From contig JBMNFA010000002.1 in NCBI GenBank assembly GCA_050949055.1, forward strand, positions 124,001 to 188,000: DNA of 64,000 nucleotides. Reading direction: 5' to 3'. Positions 40,790 through 49,461 of this stretch are shown here, in pieces. The notes beneath the pieces are model-generated. The model had not been told where the DNA came from. It did no database searches and worked only from the letters and a program-made list of their open reading frames with translations. Source of the stretch: JAEZJZ01 sp050949055. GTDB taxonomy: Bacteria > Bacillota > UBA994 > UBA5500. Position numbers and translations under genes: made by a program. Every line of letters begins with the position of its first letter. Positions within the stretch are counted from its first letter, which is position 1.

Positions 40790-41212
40790 GTGCCTGTGCG
40801 CAAGCCGTCAAGACGCAGTTCCATGCAATCTCCACCCACCAAGGCAGGGTTTTCACTGAGCGCAGTGTTCTCTGGCCTAGCCTTCTCACTGATATTCGCA
40901 GTCATCGCTTTCATGGTCTGGAGTGTGATTTTTGCCCTCTCTTCGCTGCCGGACAACTATATGACCTATGCTGCCTATCTGACCAGTTTCCTGGCAGTAC
41001 TTTTTGGGGGGCGCCGCGCTGCCGCCCGGGCCGGGGGAGCTGGCTTGCTTAACGGTGGGTTGGTGGGCTTGGTTTACACCATTCTGCTGATGGCCGTGGC
41101 AACTATTGTGCTGCCCACGCCGATCGGTCAGGGGATGGCCGGGTGGGCTCGACCTGCCATCGACATCGTGGCCGGCATCATCGGAGGGGTCTGGGGAGCG
41201 GGAGCCCGCTGA
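40790..41212 (+). CDS. TIGR04086-type membrane protein
   Basis: 140 residues with four membrane helices (about residues 23-45, 57-72, 85-108 and 120-136). The pattern (FSGLAFSLIFAVIAF, then GGRRAAARAGGAGLLNGGLVGLVY, and a C-terminal IVAGIIGGVWGAG) fits the clostridial TIGR04086 family. In related genomes it sits between tgt/yajC and the SCIFF genes; here it follows tgt but the SCIFF genes are 15 kb away. GTG 40790 is chosen because GGGGAGG is seven bases upstream. Function unknown. Confidence 0.75.
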   Translation: MPVRKPSRRSSMQSPPTKAGFSLSAVFSGLAFSLIFAVIAFMVWSVIFALSSLPDNYMTYAAYLTSFLAVLFGGRRAAARAGGAGLLNGGLVGLVYTILLMAVATIVLPTPIGQGMAGWARPAIDIVAGIIGGVWGAGAR

Positions 41213-41223
41213 GCCATACAGCG

Positions 41224-41250
41224 AAACAAAAGGGACGGTTCTTTTTGTTT
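41224..41250. repeat. palindrome with GGGACGGTTC core (family A, degenerate copy)
   Basis: Arms AAACAAAA and TTTTTGTTT flank the core GGGACGGTTC. It is a relaxed form of the GGGGACNGTCCCC elements at 47901 and 47953. Confidence 0.65.
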
Positions 41251-41300
41251 AGCTCCTCAACCTAGTCCCGCAAAACCTGGTTTGCGTTTTACACGATCAC

Positions 41301-41330
41301 AGGGTGGCCGCTCATGGCCACCTTGTTTGT
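41301..41330 (+). terminator. terminator-like hairpin
   Basis: AGGGTGGCC / GGCCACCTT stem with a 6-nt loop, followed by GTTTGT; about 90 bases after the TIGR04086 gene. Confidence 0.55.
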
Positions 41331-41462
41331 CGTTGCTGTGTGCTGTTGTCCCCCTATCTTTCCATCGGGTAATGCCTAAACCCTTCCTGCTTGCCAGCAG
41401 TTGGTGGTTGTGAGAACATATGATTGGGTTTGTGCCCGGTTAGGTGAGGGGAGCGATGTGCG

Positions 41463-42329
41463 TTGATTCTTGTGGGTACATGTAGCTGGACAGACAAGAC
41501 TCTGCTGGCCTGCGGCCGCTTCTATCCAGCCAGCGCGCGCAGCGCAGAACAGCGTTTGCGCTATTACGCAGAGCACTTTGATACGGTGGAAGTGGACAGC
41601 TCCTATTATCACCTGCCTGCCGAGAGGAACTCCTGGCTATGGATCGAGCGCACGCCCGCGCATTTCATCTTCAATATCAAGGCCTACAGGTCGCTTACCT
41701 TACACGAACGGGGTCGCAAACCAGAGCAACTGGAGTGGCAGATGTTCGAAAGTGCGATCTTGCCGCTGGCTGAAGCGGGAAAACTGGGATACGTTCTGTT
41801 TCAATTCCCTCCTTGGTTCATCTACTCAGAGGAAAACAAGGAATATATCTTGGAGTGCCAGCAACGCCTGCCCCGGTTCCGCTTGGCTATCCAGTTTCGA
41901 CACGCCAGCTGGCTCAGCGACCGCGAACAGGCCCGGGAAACACTGCAGTGGCTGAAAGAACACGATTTGCCCTACGTGGGCGTGGATGAGCCACAGTATG
42001 CGAGCCGCCGCACCATCCCCCCAATAGCGGTGCCCACCGCTAAGGATCTGTCCGTCGTCCGCTTCAATGGTCGTAACCTGCACAATTGGTTTGCCAAGAA
42101 TATCCCGGTGTATGAACGCTTTCACTATAGATACAGCGAACAGGAGCTGGCGGAATGGGTACCGCGGATACTCGAACTGACAAACAAGAGCCAGCTGGTG
42201 TTCATCATGTTCAACAACTGTTTTGAGGACGACGCCATCGTCAACGCCAAGGAGATCGTCCGGCAGTTGCGAGCGGCTGCCGGGCAGGAGATCGCGGTCG
42301 GCGGCAGCGACCGACAACAAGAGGAGTGA
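41463..42329 (+). CDS. DUF72 domain-containing protein
   Basis: 288 residues forming the DUF72 TIM-barrel pattern. It begins ILVGTCSWTDKTLL, continues with FDTVEVDSSYYHLP, FNIKAYRSLT, YVLFQFPPWF and RLAIQFRHASW, and ends with VVRFNGRN and IMFNNCFEDDAIVNA. The family is widespread but its reaction is unproven; sugar-phosphate or endonuclease-like roles have been suggested from structure. The start is TTG 41463 behind GGGGAG. It lies 5 bp before the NagZ-like gene, so the two are co-transcribed. Confidence 0.85.
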   Translation: MILVGTCSWTDKTLLACGRFYPASARSAEQRLRYYAEHFDTVEVDSSYYHLPAERNSWLWIERTPAHFIFNIKAYRSLTLHERGRKPEQLEWQMFESAILPLAEAGKLGYVLFQFPPWFIYSEENKEYILECQQRLPRFRLAIQFRHASWLSDREQARETLQWLKEHDLPYVGVDEPQYASRRTIPPIAVPTAKDLSVVRFNGRNLHNWFAKNIPVYERFHYRYSEQELAEWVPRILELTNKSQLVFIMFNNCFEDDAIVNAKEIVRQLRAAAGQEIAVGGSDRQQEE

Positions 42330-42334
42330 CAGCC

Positions 42335-43519
42335 ATGAAAACAGCTATTCTGCTATTGCTCTTGCTCGCCCTGGTGGTGACCGGGTGTCAAGTGAACAGC
42401 AACCCGCCTTCAGGGGACGATCCCTCGCCGGAGGAGGATCGGCGCATCGCCGAACTCTCGCTGCCGCAAAAGGTGGGTCAGCTGTTGTACATCGGTCTGG
42501 CGCAAAACGATATGGATTTGAACCAGGACATACTGAGTGAACTACAGCCGGGAGGGCTGATTCTGTTCTCGCGCAACTTCACCACGCTGGAGCAGACGGT
42601 GGTCATGCTTAACTCCTACCGCCAAAATGAAGACCTGGCTTGGCCGCTGTTCGTCGGCACCGACCAGGAGGGAGGGGCGGTCAGCCGCTTGCCATCAGCA
42701 TGGGCGACCACGTTTCCCACTGCACGCCTGGTGGGCGAGCAAGCAGATCAGGCCAAGGACTTGGCCGTAGCCATGGGCAGCGAGTTGGCCGCCCTGGGCC
42801 TGAATATGAATTTTGCCCCGGTGCTGGATGTGCACAGCAATCCTAAGAACCCGGTGATTGGTAACCGGGCGTTCGGCTCTACTCCTGAGGATGTTTGGGT
42901 GGCCGGGCAGCAGGTGATCGCGGGCCTCAGTTCCCAGGGGATGATTCCGGTGGTGAAGCATTTCCCTGGACATGGTGACACCTCAACCGATTCGCATCTG
43001 GAGTTGCCGCTGGTGGCGGCCGACAGAAAGCTGCTGGAAGACAGGGAGCTATGGCCGTTTTGGGAAGCCGTCCAGGCTGAGGTGCCGGCGGTGATGGTGG
43101 GGCATTTGCTGGTGCCTGCCCTGGATGCAGAGCACCCCGCCAGTCTGTCCCAGGCGGTGATCACTGGCCTCCTGCGCGATCAGTGGGGATACCAGGGGCT
43201 AGTGGTCACTGATGACCTGGAGATGGGTGCCATCGCCCAGGATAACATCGGCGAGGCGGCGGTGCAGGCGGTGTTGGCGGGGGCGGATATGTTGCTCGTC
43301 TGCCACTCCTACGACAAGCAGGTGGCAGTGCGCGATGCTCTGCTGGAGGCGGTGCAGCAGGGGCGGATTTCCGAAGCGCGCATCGACCAGTCATTGCAGC
43401 GCATTCTGCAGCTGAAGGATCAGTATCGGGTGCACAAGCAGCCAGTAGACCTGGAGCAGGCTAGTCAAGTGGTCGGCTCGCCAGGACATCGGGATTTGGT
43501 CGATTCACTAGGTAAATAA
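42335..43519 (+). CDS. glycoside hydrolase family 3 lipoprotein, NagZ-like beta-N-acetylhexosaminidase
   Basis: 394 residues. The signal sequence ends in a clear lipobox (VVTGC, Cys near residue 19), so it is tethered outside the membrane. The GH3 N-acetylglucosaminidase motif KHFPGHGDTSTDSH carries the His-Asp dyad used as acid/base, and VVTDDLEMGAI has the nucleophile Asp. Only the single barrel domain typical of NagZ is present. It probably trims N-acetylglucosamine from peptidoglycan fragments. ATG 42335 follows GAGGAG. Confidence 0.92.
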   Translation: MKTAILLLLLLALVVTGCQVNSNPPSGDDPSPEEDRRIAELSLPQKVGQLLYIGLAQNDMDLNQDILSELQPGGLILFSRNFTTLEQTVVMLNSYRQNEDLAWPLFVGTDQEGGAVSRLPSAWATTFPTARLVGEQADQAKDLAVAMGSELAALGLNMNFAPVLDVHSNPKNPVIGNRAFGSTPEDVWVAGQQVIAGLSSQGMIPVVKHFPGHGDTSTDSHLELPLVAADRKLLEDRELWPFWEAVQAEVPAVMVGHLLVPALDAEHPASLSQAVITGLLRDQWGYQGLVVTDDLEMGAIAQDNIGEAAVQAVLAGADMLLVCHSYDKQVAVRDALLEAVQQGRISEARIDQSLQRILQLKDQYRVHKQPVDLEQASQVVGSPGHRDLVDSLGK

Positions 43520-43543
43520 GGGGTAAAGGTTTGAGTGCCACTT

Positions 43544-43633
43544 GGCCCTCTCAGTGAGGGGGCTGTCGCGTCAGCGACTGGGGGGAGTCTCGGCCCCCTC
43601 GCTGAGGGGGCTGTTACGACGTGACTGGGGGAG
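43544..43633 (-). repeat. REP-like palindromic element (family C, two tandem copies)
   Basis: Two copies (43544-43587 and 43592-43633) in minus orientation, 48 bases apart, of the element seen once after ruvB at 29121. Each carries CTCCCCCAGTC and CCCCTC/GAGGGG-type arms. They fill the gap between the convergent NagZ-like and msrA genes and may terminate both. Confidence 0.8.
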
Positions 43634-43636
43634 CCC

Positions 43637-44188
43637 CTACTCAAAGATCTGCCAATACTCGTCTCCCCAGTAGCGCTTGATGAATTCGTCCCGGCCGGAT
43701 TTCCCCCTGTCCTGGTTGTACTCCACAGGTTGTTTCTTGTAGAAGTCCTGATGATACTCCTCGGCATCGTAGAAAGCGGTGGCCGGCAGGATTTTGGTCA
43801 CGATGGGATCGGGGAAACGGCCGGAAGCGTCCAATGCGGCCAGCGAAGCCTCGGCCTGGGCCCGCTGTTCGTCCGTCGTATAGAAGATGGCCGTGCGGTA
43901 GGACGGGCCGCGGTCGTGAAACTGGCCTCCGTCATCAGTAGGGTCAATTTGCATCCAGAATGCCTTCAGCAGCTTCTCGTAGCTGATTATCTGCGGGTCG
44001 TAGGTGATCTGCACCGCCTCATAGTGGCCTGATGTCTGCGACTTCACCTGCTCGTAGGTGGGGTTGGGGATGTGGCCGCCGATATACCCCGATTTAACCT
44101 CCAGGATTCCTTCCAGAACATGAAATGGTGAAACCATGCACCAAAAGCACCCTCCGGCGAAAAAGGCTGTCTGATGTGATTTCTGCAA
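43637..44188 (-). CDS. msrA: peptide-methionine (S)-S-oxide reductase MsrA
   Basis: 183 residues. The catalytic motif GCFWC (residues 13-17) is near the start, followed by GGHIPNPTYEQVKSQTSGHYE and the YDAEEYHQDFY motif. It repairs oxidised methionine in proteins with thioredoxin as reductant. The chosen start is TTG 44188, because TAGGAGG lies about 9 bases before it and within the longer ATG reading. Free-standing; the 44189-44444 spacer contains no gene that I can support. Confidence 0.95.
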   Translation of the reverse strand: MQKSHQTAFFAGGCFWCMVSPFHVLEGILEVKSGYIGGHIPNPTYEQVKSQTSGHYEAVQITYDPQIISYEKLLKAFWMQIDPTDDGGQFHDRGPSYRTAIFYTTDEQRAQAEASLAALDASGRFPDPIVTKILPATAFYDAEEYHQDFYKKQPVEYNQDRGKSGRDEFIKRYWGDEYWQIFE

Positions 44189-44444
44189 AGTAAGCGCACC
44201 TCCTAGTAAGCGTCTCAAGCCATATCATACAGTGTTTATCGGTCCTAAAACCAGTTGGAATGAGATTTGACGCCATGGGAATGAGTTTTCAGTTGGACGG
44301 AGAATGGCGTCAGCTCCAGCCCAAAGCAGGTTGTTACAGTGCAGTTCAGCTACAAATCAGATCTAGATTCGGTGCTGAGATTTGCACTAGCGTTAGATAT
44401 TCACCGTCGCCGCTGGTTTTCCTTTGCGGCAAACGGCAATGGAC

Positions 44445-47400
44445 TCATTTGTTGCAGATTCGCCGCAGATCGTAGAGGTGCTCTGCCGTCAGGCTGATGC
44501 TCTCCGGCCCGGTCTTGCGCACGTTGCCTTCCACCAACAGCAAGGCACAGCCCAGGGCAACCTGGGCATATTTCTGCTGGGCCCGGGAGAAGATGGCGAT
44601 GTCGATCAAACCGACCTCATCCTCGATGGTCAGAAAGATCACCCGCTGTTTGCTCTTGGTGGGCGGTGTCTGGCGGGAGACGACGATTCCGGCCACCCGC
44701 ACCCGATCGCCATCCTGATGGGAGCGCAGCAGGCGGCTGTCGATAGCCCCAAACCGCTGTAGTTCCGGCCGGTAAAGGCTGAGCGGATGGGCCGAAATGT
44801 ATAATCCGGTCAGCTCCAGCTCGGTGAAGATGCGCTGCCTCAGTTCCGTCTGAGTGGGCAGAGCTTGTTCCCTCTCCGCCGGCAGGGCCAAGGCAAATTG
44901 CCCCGATGGGCGCTGGCGGCTGTGTTGGTAGTAAGCTGGCAATTCGGCCAGCAGGTTCACCTCCGCTGCCACCCGATCGAAAGCGCCGATGCGGATCAGA
45001 TTTTCCGCCGCTTGCTCTGGCAGACTGACCCGCCACATAAAATCCTGAAAAGAAGTGAAAGGGCGCTCCGAGCGCGCCTGGCAGATGGCGGCAATCTGCT
45101 GACTATTCAACCCTTGCAGCGCACCCAGGCCAACCCGAATGCCACCCTGTTCCACCGTAAACCGGGCCTCACTGGCGTTGACGTCGATGGGATGGATGGG
45201 AATCCCCAGCATCCGTGCATCCTGCAACAGCACCCGCGGCGGGTAAAAGCCCATCGGCTGGTTATTCAGCAGGGCCGTGAGGAAGTGGGCGGGGTAATGC
45301 GCTTTCAGATAGGCGGTGCAATAACCGATGAGGCCAAAAGTGGCTGCGTGCGCCTTGTTAAACCCGTAAGCGGCAAAGGCGGCCAGTTGGCGAAATACCT
45401 CTTTGGCCACCGCTTCTTCCACTCCGCGGTCCATCGCCCCTTGGGTGAACTCGTCCTCCAACCCCCGGATCTCCTCTGGCGAACGGTCATGAGTCATGAA
45501 GCGGCGCAGCAGATCCGCCTGCCCCAGGCTGAAGCCGGCCAAGGTGCTGGCCACCTGCAGCACCTGCTCCTGATAGACGATCACCCCGTAAGTGCTGTGC
45601 AAAATTGGCTCCAGGCAGGGATGGGCGTAAGTGACAGCCTCCTCGCCGTGCCTGCGGCGCACAAAGGGTGTGACCATATCGGCCTGCATCGGCCCAGGGC
45701 GCATCAGCGAGATGTTGGCGATGATATCCTCAAACTCGGTGGGCTGCAGCTTGCCCAGCAGTTCGCGCATGCCTGGACTCTCCAATTGGAACAGCCCTAC
45801 CGTTTTGGTGGAGCGCAGCAGGGCATAGACCGCCGGATCGTTCAGGGGCAGTTGCTGTAAATCCAGTTTGATCCCTTGCTCGGCCAGGCTGCTGACGGTG
45901 TCTTCGATGGCCGACAGGATGCGCAGCCCCAGCAGATCCATCTTCACCAACCCCAGGGCTTCAATATCATCCTTATCGTATTGGCTGATGATCACTCCTT
46001 TGGCGCTCCATTGCAGCGGCACCAGGTCGGTGATCGGTTCCCGGGTGATCACCATCCCCCCTAAGTGCACACTCAGGTGCCGCGGAAAGCCGTTCATCGC
46101 CTGACAAAACCTGAGCAGTGTATCCCAAGGCTCCCCTGGCGGGAATTCTCCGCGCAGCTCGGGCAGGTTGGCGATGGCTTGTTCCATCTGATCGGCCCGG
46201 ACACGGGGCAAAAAGCGAGCCAGGCGGTCTATTTCCGCTTTCGGCAGACCCATCGCCTTGGCCACCTCTCTCAGGGCGCTGCGGGAGGAGATGGTGTTGA
46301 CGGTGCCGATCATGGCCACATGATCGGTGGAATAGGTTTGGTAGACATAATGCAGTACCTCATCCCGGCGCTGGGAGTCGAAATCCAGGTCGATGTCCGG
46401 CATGCCTTTGCGCTCCGGGTTGAGAAAGCGTTCAAACAGCAAGCCGTGCTGGGTAGGATCCACCGCGGTGATCCCCAGCAGATAAGCTACCAGCGAGTCG
46501 GCGGCCGAGCCCCGTCCGGCGCAGCGGATGCCAGAGCGGCGGGCGAAGTTGACGATGTCCCACACCACCAAGAAGTACTCGCAGAAGCCGAGCTGCTCGA
46601 TAATCCCTAGCTCATGTTCCAAACGGGTATGCACTGCCGGGGGGATTCCACCATAGCGTTCCCTGGCCCCTTGCTGACAGAGGTGGCGCAGATAACTCGC
46701 TGCCGTGCGCTTGGGTGGCAGGGGAAAAGTGGGGAAGCGGTATTCCCCCAGGGGCAACCGTAGGCGGCAGCGCTCGGCGATCAACAGCGTGTTTTCCACC
46801 GCCTGGGGATAGTCCCTAAACAGCTTGGTCATCGCTTTGGGCCCCTTGAAATAGCGCTGATCGTTTTGGTGTCGCCGGGGATGAGGCTGATAGAGGTTGA
46901 TGTTCTCGCCCATGCAGGTGAGAAGATCCCGAACCGGGTGGTCGGCTTTGCGCAGGAAGTGCACGTTGTTGCTGGCCACCAGCGGCAGCCCCAGCTCCTG
47001 GGCCAGCCCGGCCAGCTGTGCCAGCAGGCGCGGAGTCTCAGGCAACAGCGGGTTTTCCAGCTCAACGAAACAATCCTGCTCAAAGATATCCCGCAGCGAC
47101 TGCAGCCACTCCAGGCTTTCCTGCCGCCGATCCGTCAACAGGTCTTGGCTAAGGCGGGAGTGGGCGCAGCCGCTGAGGCAGATCAATCCTTTACGGAAAC
47201 GTTCGATCGTCGGCAAATCGGCTAACGGGGCTTTCCCTGGCTGCTGCAAATGCAGTTGGCTGAGCAGGCGGCAGAGGTTGCTGTAGCCGGAGAGATCCCG
47301 CGCCAGCAGTGTCAGGTGATGGCCGCTGCCCAGTTCCAGTTCCGTGCCGATGATCGGGCGTACCCCGCTGCCTTCTGCCGCACGGTAGAAACGAATGGCA

Positions 47401-47546
47401 CCGGCCAGCGTGCTGTGGTCGGTGAGGGCGACGGCCGGCATTTCATAAAAGGCGGCTGCCTGAATCAGCTCTGCCGGGTGGGGGGTAGCATCCTTAAAGC
47501 TGAAATTGGAGTGGACGTGCAGGTGTACAAAAGCATCTTTAGTCAT
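44445..47546 (-). CDS. DNA polymerase III alpha subunit, DnaE type (probable SOS-inducible DnaE2/ImuC-like)
   Basis: 1033 residues. The PHP domain starts FVHLHVHSNFSFKDA, with YSNLCRLLSQLHL downstream as in DnaE2/ImuC proteins. The polymerase active site is PDIDLDFDSQRRDEV. Helix-hairpin-helix sequence and an OB domain (RVRVAGIVVSRQTPP) lie near the C-terminus, and the chain then ends, shorter than replicative DnaE1 proteins. ATG 47546 overlaps the DUF6504 stop by 8 bp. With two LexA boxes at the operon promoter, a role in damage-induced translesion synthesis is more likely than bulk replication, but that is inference. Confidence 0.85.
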   Translation of the reverse strand: MTKDAFVHLHVHSNFSFKDATPHPAELIQAAAFYEMPAVALTDHSTLAGAIRFYRAAEGSGVRPIIGTELELGSGHHLTLLARDLSGYSNLCRLLSQLHLQQPGKAPLADLPTIERFRKGLICLSGCAHSRLSQDLLTDRRQESLEWLQSLRDIFEQDCFVELENPLLPETPRLLAQLAGLAQELGLPLVASNNVHFLRKADHPVRDLLTCMGENINLYQPHPRRHQNDQRYFKGPKAMTKLFRDYPQAVENTLLIAERCRLRLPLGEYRFPTFPLPPKRTAASYLRHLCQQGARERYGGIPPAVHTRLEHELGIIEQLGFCEYFLVVWDIVNFARRSGIRCAGRGSAADSLVAYLLGITAVDPTQHGLLFERFLNPERKGMPDIDLDFDSQRRDEVLHYVYQTYSTDHVAMIGTVNTISSRSALREVAKAMGLPKAEIDRLARFLPRVRADQMEQAIANLPELRGEFPPGEPWDTLLRFCQAMNGFPRHLSVHLGGMVITREPITDLVPLQWSAKGVIISQYDKDDIEALGLVKMDLLGLRILSAIEDTVSSLAEQGIKLDLQQLPLNDPAVYALLRSTKTVGLFQLESPGMRELLGKLQPTEFEDIIANISLMRPGPMQADMVTPFVRRRHGEEAVTYAHPCLEPILHSTYGVIVYQEQVLQVASTLAGFSLGQADLLRRFMTHDRSPEEIRGLEDEFTQGAMDRGVEEAVAKEVFRQLAAFAAYGFNKAHAATFGLIGYCTAYLKAHYPAHFLTALLNNQPMGFYPPRVLLQDARMLGIPIHPIDVNASEARFTVEQGGIRVGLGALQGLNSQQIAAICQARSERPFTSFQDFMWRVSLPEQAAENLIRIGAFDRVAAEVNLLAELPAYYQHSRQRPSGQFALALPAEREQALPTQTELRQRIFTELELTGLYISAHPLSLYRPELQRFGAIDSRLLRSHQDGDRVRVAGIVVSRQTPPTKSKQRVIFLTIEDEVGLIDIAIFSRAQQKYAQVALGCALLLVEGNVRKTGPESISLTAEHLYDLRRICNK

Positions 47547-47799
47547 AGATACAGCGCAGATACCACTGCCGCTGGCCGGTCTCATAGACCAGCTCGTACT
47601 GGCCGGATTGCCCGGCACACTTGGCAGCCACCACCGCATGCAGCCGTTGTACCGCCTGTTTACGCCACCAATCCCCACTCACCGTCCAGCGCTTCAGCAC
47701 CGCCTCAATTTGATACTGCCGCCCCCGCCAGACAAAAGCCTCCGGCTGTTTAGCCGGAGAAATGCGCAATTTGATCTGATCATGATAGCGTTTGGCCAT
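47539..47799 (-). CDS. DUF6504-type small protein, first gene of the dnaE operon
   Basis: 86 residues, basic, Trp- and Arg-rich (KRYHDQIKLRIS, AFVWRGRQYQIEAVLKRW, ending GQRQWYLRCIYD). It resembles DUF6504, a small domain found beside translesion polymerase genes in Bacillota and Actinomycetota. Function unknown; the location and LexA boxes suggest an accessory role in damage-induced DNA synthesis. GGGGGG about 6-8 bases before ATG 47799. It is translationally coupled to dnaE. Confidence 0.7.
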   Translation of the reverse strand: MAKRYHDQIKLRISPAKQPEAFVWRGRQYQIEAVLKRWTVSGDWWRKQAVQRLHAVVAAKCAGQSGQYELVYETGQRQWYLRCIYD

Positions 47800-47837
47800 A
47801 ATTAGCCCCCCAAGAAGCTTTGTTGGTGTAGTTTATG

Positions 47838-47851
47838 CAAACACGCGTTCG
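47838..47851. promoter_or_regulatory. LexA (SOS) box 1
   Basis: On the minus strand CGAACGCGTGTTTG, a full match to the Gram-positive consensus CGAACRNRYGTTYG, placed just downstream of the -10. Confidence 0.8.
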
Positions 47852-47862
47852 CTTATGCTGTT

Positions 47863-47868
47863 ATTATA
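47863..47868 (-). promoter_or_regulatory. extended -10 promoter of the DUF6504-dnaE operon
   Basis: TATAAT with an upstream TG (TGTGCTATAAT). No clear -35 is needed with an extended -10. It lies between two LexA boxes. Confidence 0.65.
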
Positions 47869-47881
47869 GCACATATGTTCG
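47868..47881. promoter_or_regulatory. LexA (SOS) box 2
   Basis: On the minus strand CGAACATATGTGCT; it matches GAAC-N4-GT and differs from the consensus in the last half-site. It abuts the -10 element. Confidence 0.6.
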
Positions 47882-47900
47882 CTTTTGGGGGACGCTCAGG

Positions 47901-47933
47901 ATGCAAAAACGGGGACAGTCCCCACTTTTGCAT
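47901..47933. repeat. palindrome with GGGGACAGTCCCC core (family A, copy 1)
   Basis: 33 bases: arms ATGCAAAA / TTTTGCAT around the core GGGGAC-A-GTCCCC, with only one mismatched dinucleotide pair. Confidence 0.85.
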
Positions 47934-47952
47934 CAGCTGCCATTATTCACAA

Positions 47953-47996
47953 AGAGGATGAAACAAATGGGGACCGTCCCCATCGTTTCATCCTCT
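47953..47996. repeat. palindrome with GGGGACCGTCCCC core (family A, copy 2)
   Basis: 44 bases: arms AGAGGATGAAAC / GTTTCATCCTCT around the core ATGGGGAC-C-GTCCCCAT. The core is shared with copy 1, but the arms are different and again self-complementary. Confidence 0.85.
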
Positions 47997-48003
47997 GTGT
48001 GGT

Positions 48004-49305
48004 CTATGCTGACAGTCTGAGCTGGTTTTCCAGATTGCGGCGCAGCACCATGCGGCTGCCGTACAGCATGGCACCTTCGCAGGCGAAACCGACCATTTGG
48101 GCCAGTGGGGCTGCAATGGGGCCAGGCAGACTCGGTGCAACAAATAGCACAAAGGCGATGGTACTGCCCAGGTTCAGTGCTTTGCCGATGCTGACCAGCC
48201 GGGTGGAGTGGCTGAGTAGCAGCATGCCCATGCTGTATTCCTGCCAGCAGATGATCAGCGGAAACGCCGATAGCGTGCGCACTGCCAGTAAGGTGGCGGC
48301 TAAGGTTTCAGCAGGCACCCCCACCAAATTTGTCAGTACCCAAGCACCAATCGGTGTATAGGCCAAGACTGCCAACAGGCCGGTTGACCCGATTGCCAAC
48401 ACGGTGGCAAAACGCCTGACCAGCGGTCGATTCTCCTGCTCTCGCCCAAACACCAGCGTCAACATATGCGTGGTTTGGGAAGGACAGACGATTACCCAGG
48501 CCAGGGACGAGGCGACGCTGAACGCTGCCAAGCTGACTGCCGCATCGGGCATCCGGGCCAGTCCGGCGTTGATAAAGGGCTTGCCCATGCTGAAGACCAG
48601 CGCTGACGCTATCAACGGGAGATAGAAGCGCCACACCTCCCGATCGCTGACCGTCTGCTCCCCGTCGGGGATCAATTTGCGCCCAAACAAATAGGACAGC
48701 AGGCATTCCAGTCCCACACCACTGACCAAGGTCAGAGAGCCCACCAAAGGGCCGACTACAAAACGCCAACGCACAAAGCTGAAGATTAGGATGACCATGA
48801 AGGCAACCCGAAACATCATGCCGATAGAGATATACCTGGTCTCGCGGCGACTGGTGATCACCCCATGGTAGAGAAAACGCAGGCCACTAAGCAGGGGCAG
48901 AAACATCGTCACTCGAAAAGCAGTCAAGGTTGCCGGGAAAAGTTCATCCTTGACCCCCAACAGCCCTTGCAGGACGAAACTGCCCGCCAGCGGTACATAG
49001 GCAATGGCTAGCATGATGGCGACGAAACAAGCCATGGTGATCACGTACACTCTGCGCACGGTTTGGAAAGATTGTCTGCTGGAGATCAGCACCATGGCCG
49101 TCTGTCTGATTTGACAGAGGGGTCCTCCAGCCATGTCCGACAAGCTGACTGCCACCGCATGTGCGGCGGTGGAGACGACGGGGCTGACAGTGCGGGACAA
49201 GCCGGCGCTGATGATACTGTGGGTGAACATCATTAAACTGGATGTTATACCCAAAGGAATGAAGAAGCGCAGGAGCTCGTTGAGCCCGACCTTTCTCTCT
49301 GCCAC
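48004..49305 (-). CDS. MOP-superfamily (MATE/ANK-like) membrane transporter
   Basis: 433 residues with about 12 membrane helices in two similar halves. The N-terminal helix (LLRFFIPLGITSSLMMFTHSIISAGLSR) and the paired halves point to the MOP flippase fold, with a general resemblance to bacterial progressive-ankylosis-like and MATE proteins. The substrate is unknown. The start codon is GTG with only a weak purine-rich site upstream. It lies alone between the family A repeats and the carB terminator. Confidence 0.6.
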   Translation of the reverse strand: MAERKVGLNELLRFFIPLGITSSLMMFTHSIISAGLSRTVSPVVSTAAHAVAVSLSDMAGGPLCQIRQTAMVLISSRQSFQTVRRVYVITMACFVAIMLAIAYVPLAGSFVLQGLLGVKDELFPATLTAFRVTMFLPLLSGLRFLYHGVITSRRETRYISIGMMFRVAFMVILIFSFVRWRFVVGPLVGSLTLVSGVGLECLLSYLFGRKLIPDGEQTVSDREVWRFYLPLIASALVFSMGKPFINAGLARMPDAAVSLAAFSVASSLAWVIVCPSQTTHMLTLVFGREQENRPLVRRFATVLAIGSTGLLAVLAYTPIGAWVLTNLVGVPAETLAATLLAVRTLSAFPLIICWQEYSMGMLLLSHSTRLVSIGKALNLGSTIAFVLFVAPSLPGPIAAPLAQMVGFACEGAMLYGSRMVLRRNLENQLRLSA

Positions 49306-49385
49306 GATTATTCATCTTCTTTCTTTAGGTTCTTGTCTTGTTGAACACACTGCTTCGCGATCATGTCTGCCTTGGGGAAAATACC

Positions 49386-49441
49386 AAAAACGCCAGAGCA
49401 GCTCCCATATCCTCATGGAACATGAGGCGCTTTGGCGTTTT
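49386..49441 (-). terminator. terminator of carB
   Basis: AAAACGCCA / TGGCGTTTT arms enclosing an inner CCTCATG/CATGAGG hairpin, with TTTTTGGTATTTTCC following on the minus strand. Confidence 0.75.
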
Positions 49442-49461
49442 GAAGTCGGTTACATGTTAGA

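Noticed and set aside
44865..45860. 331-codon frame opposite dnaE
   Set aside because: Antisense shadow of a clear polymerase gene, with no ribosome site and no recognisable motif.
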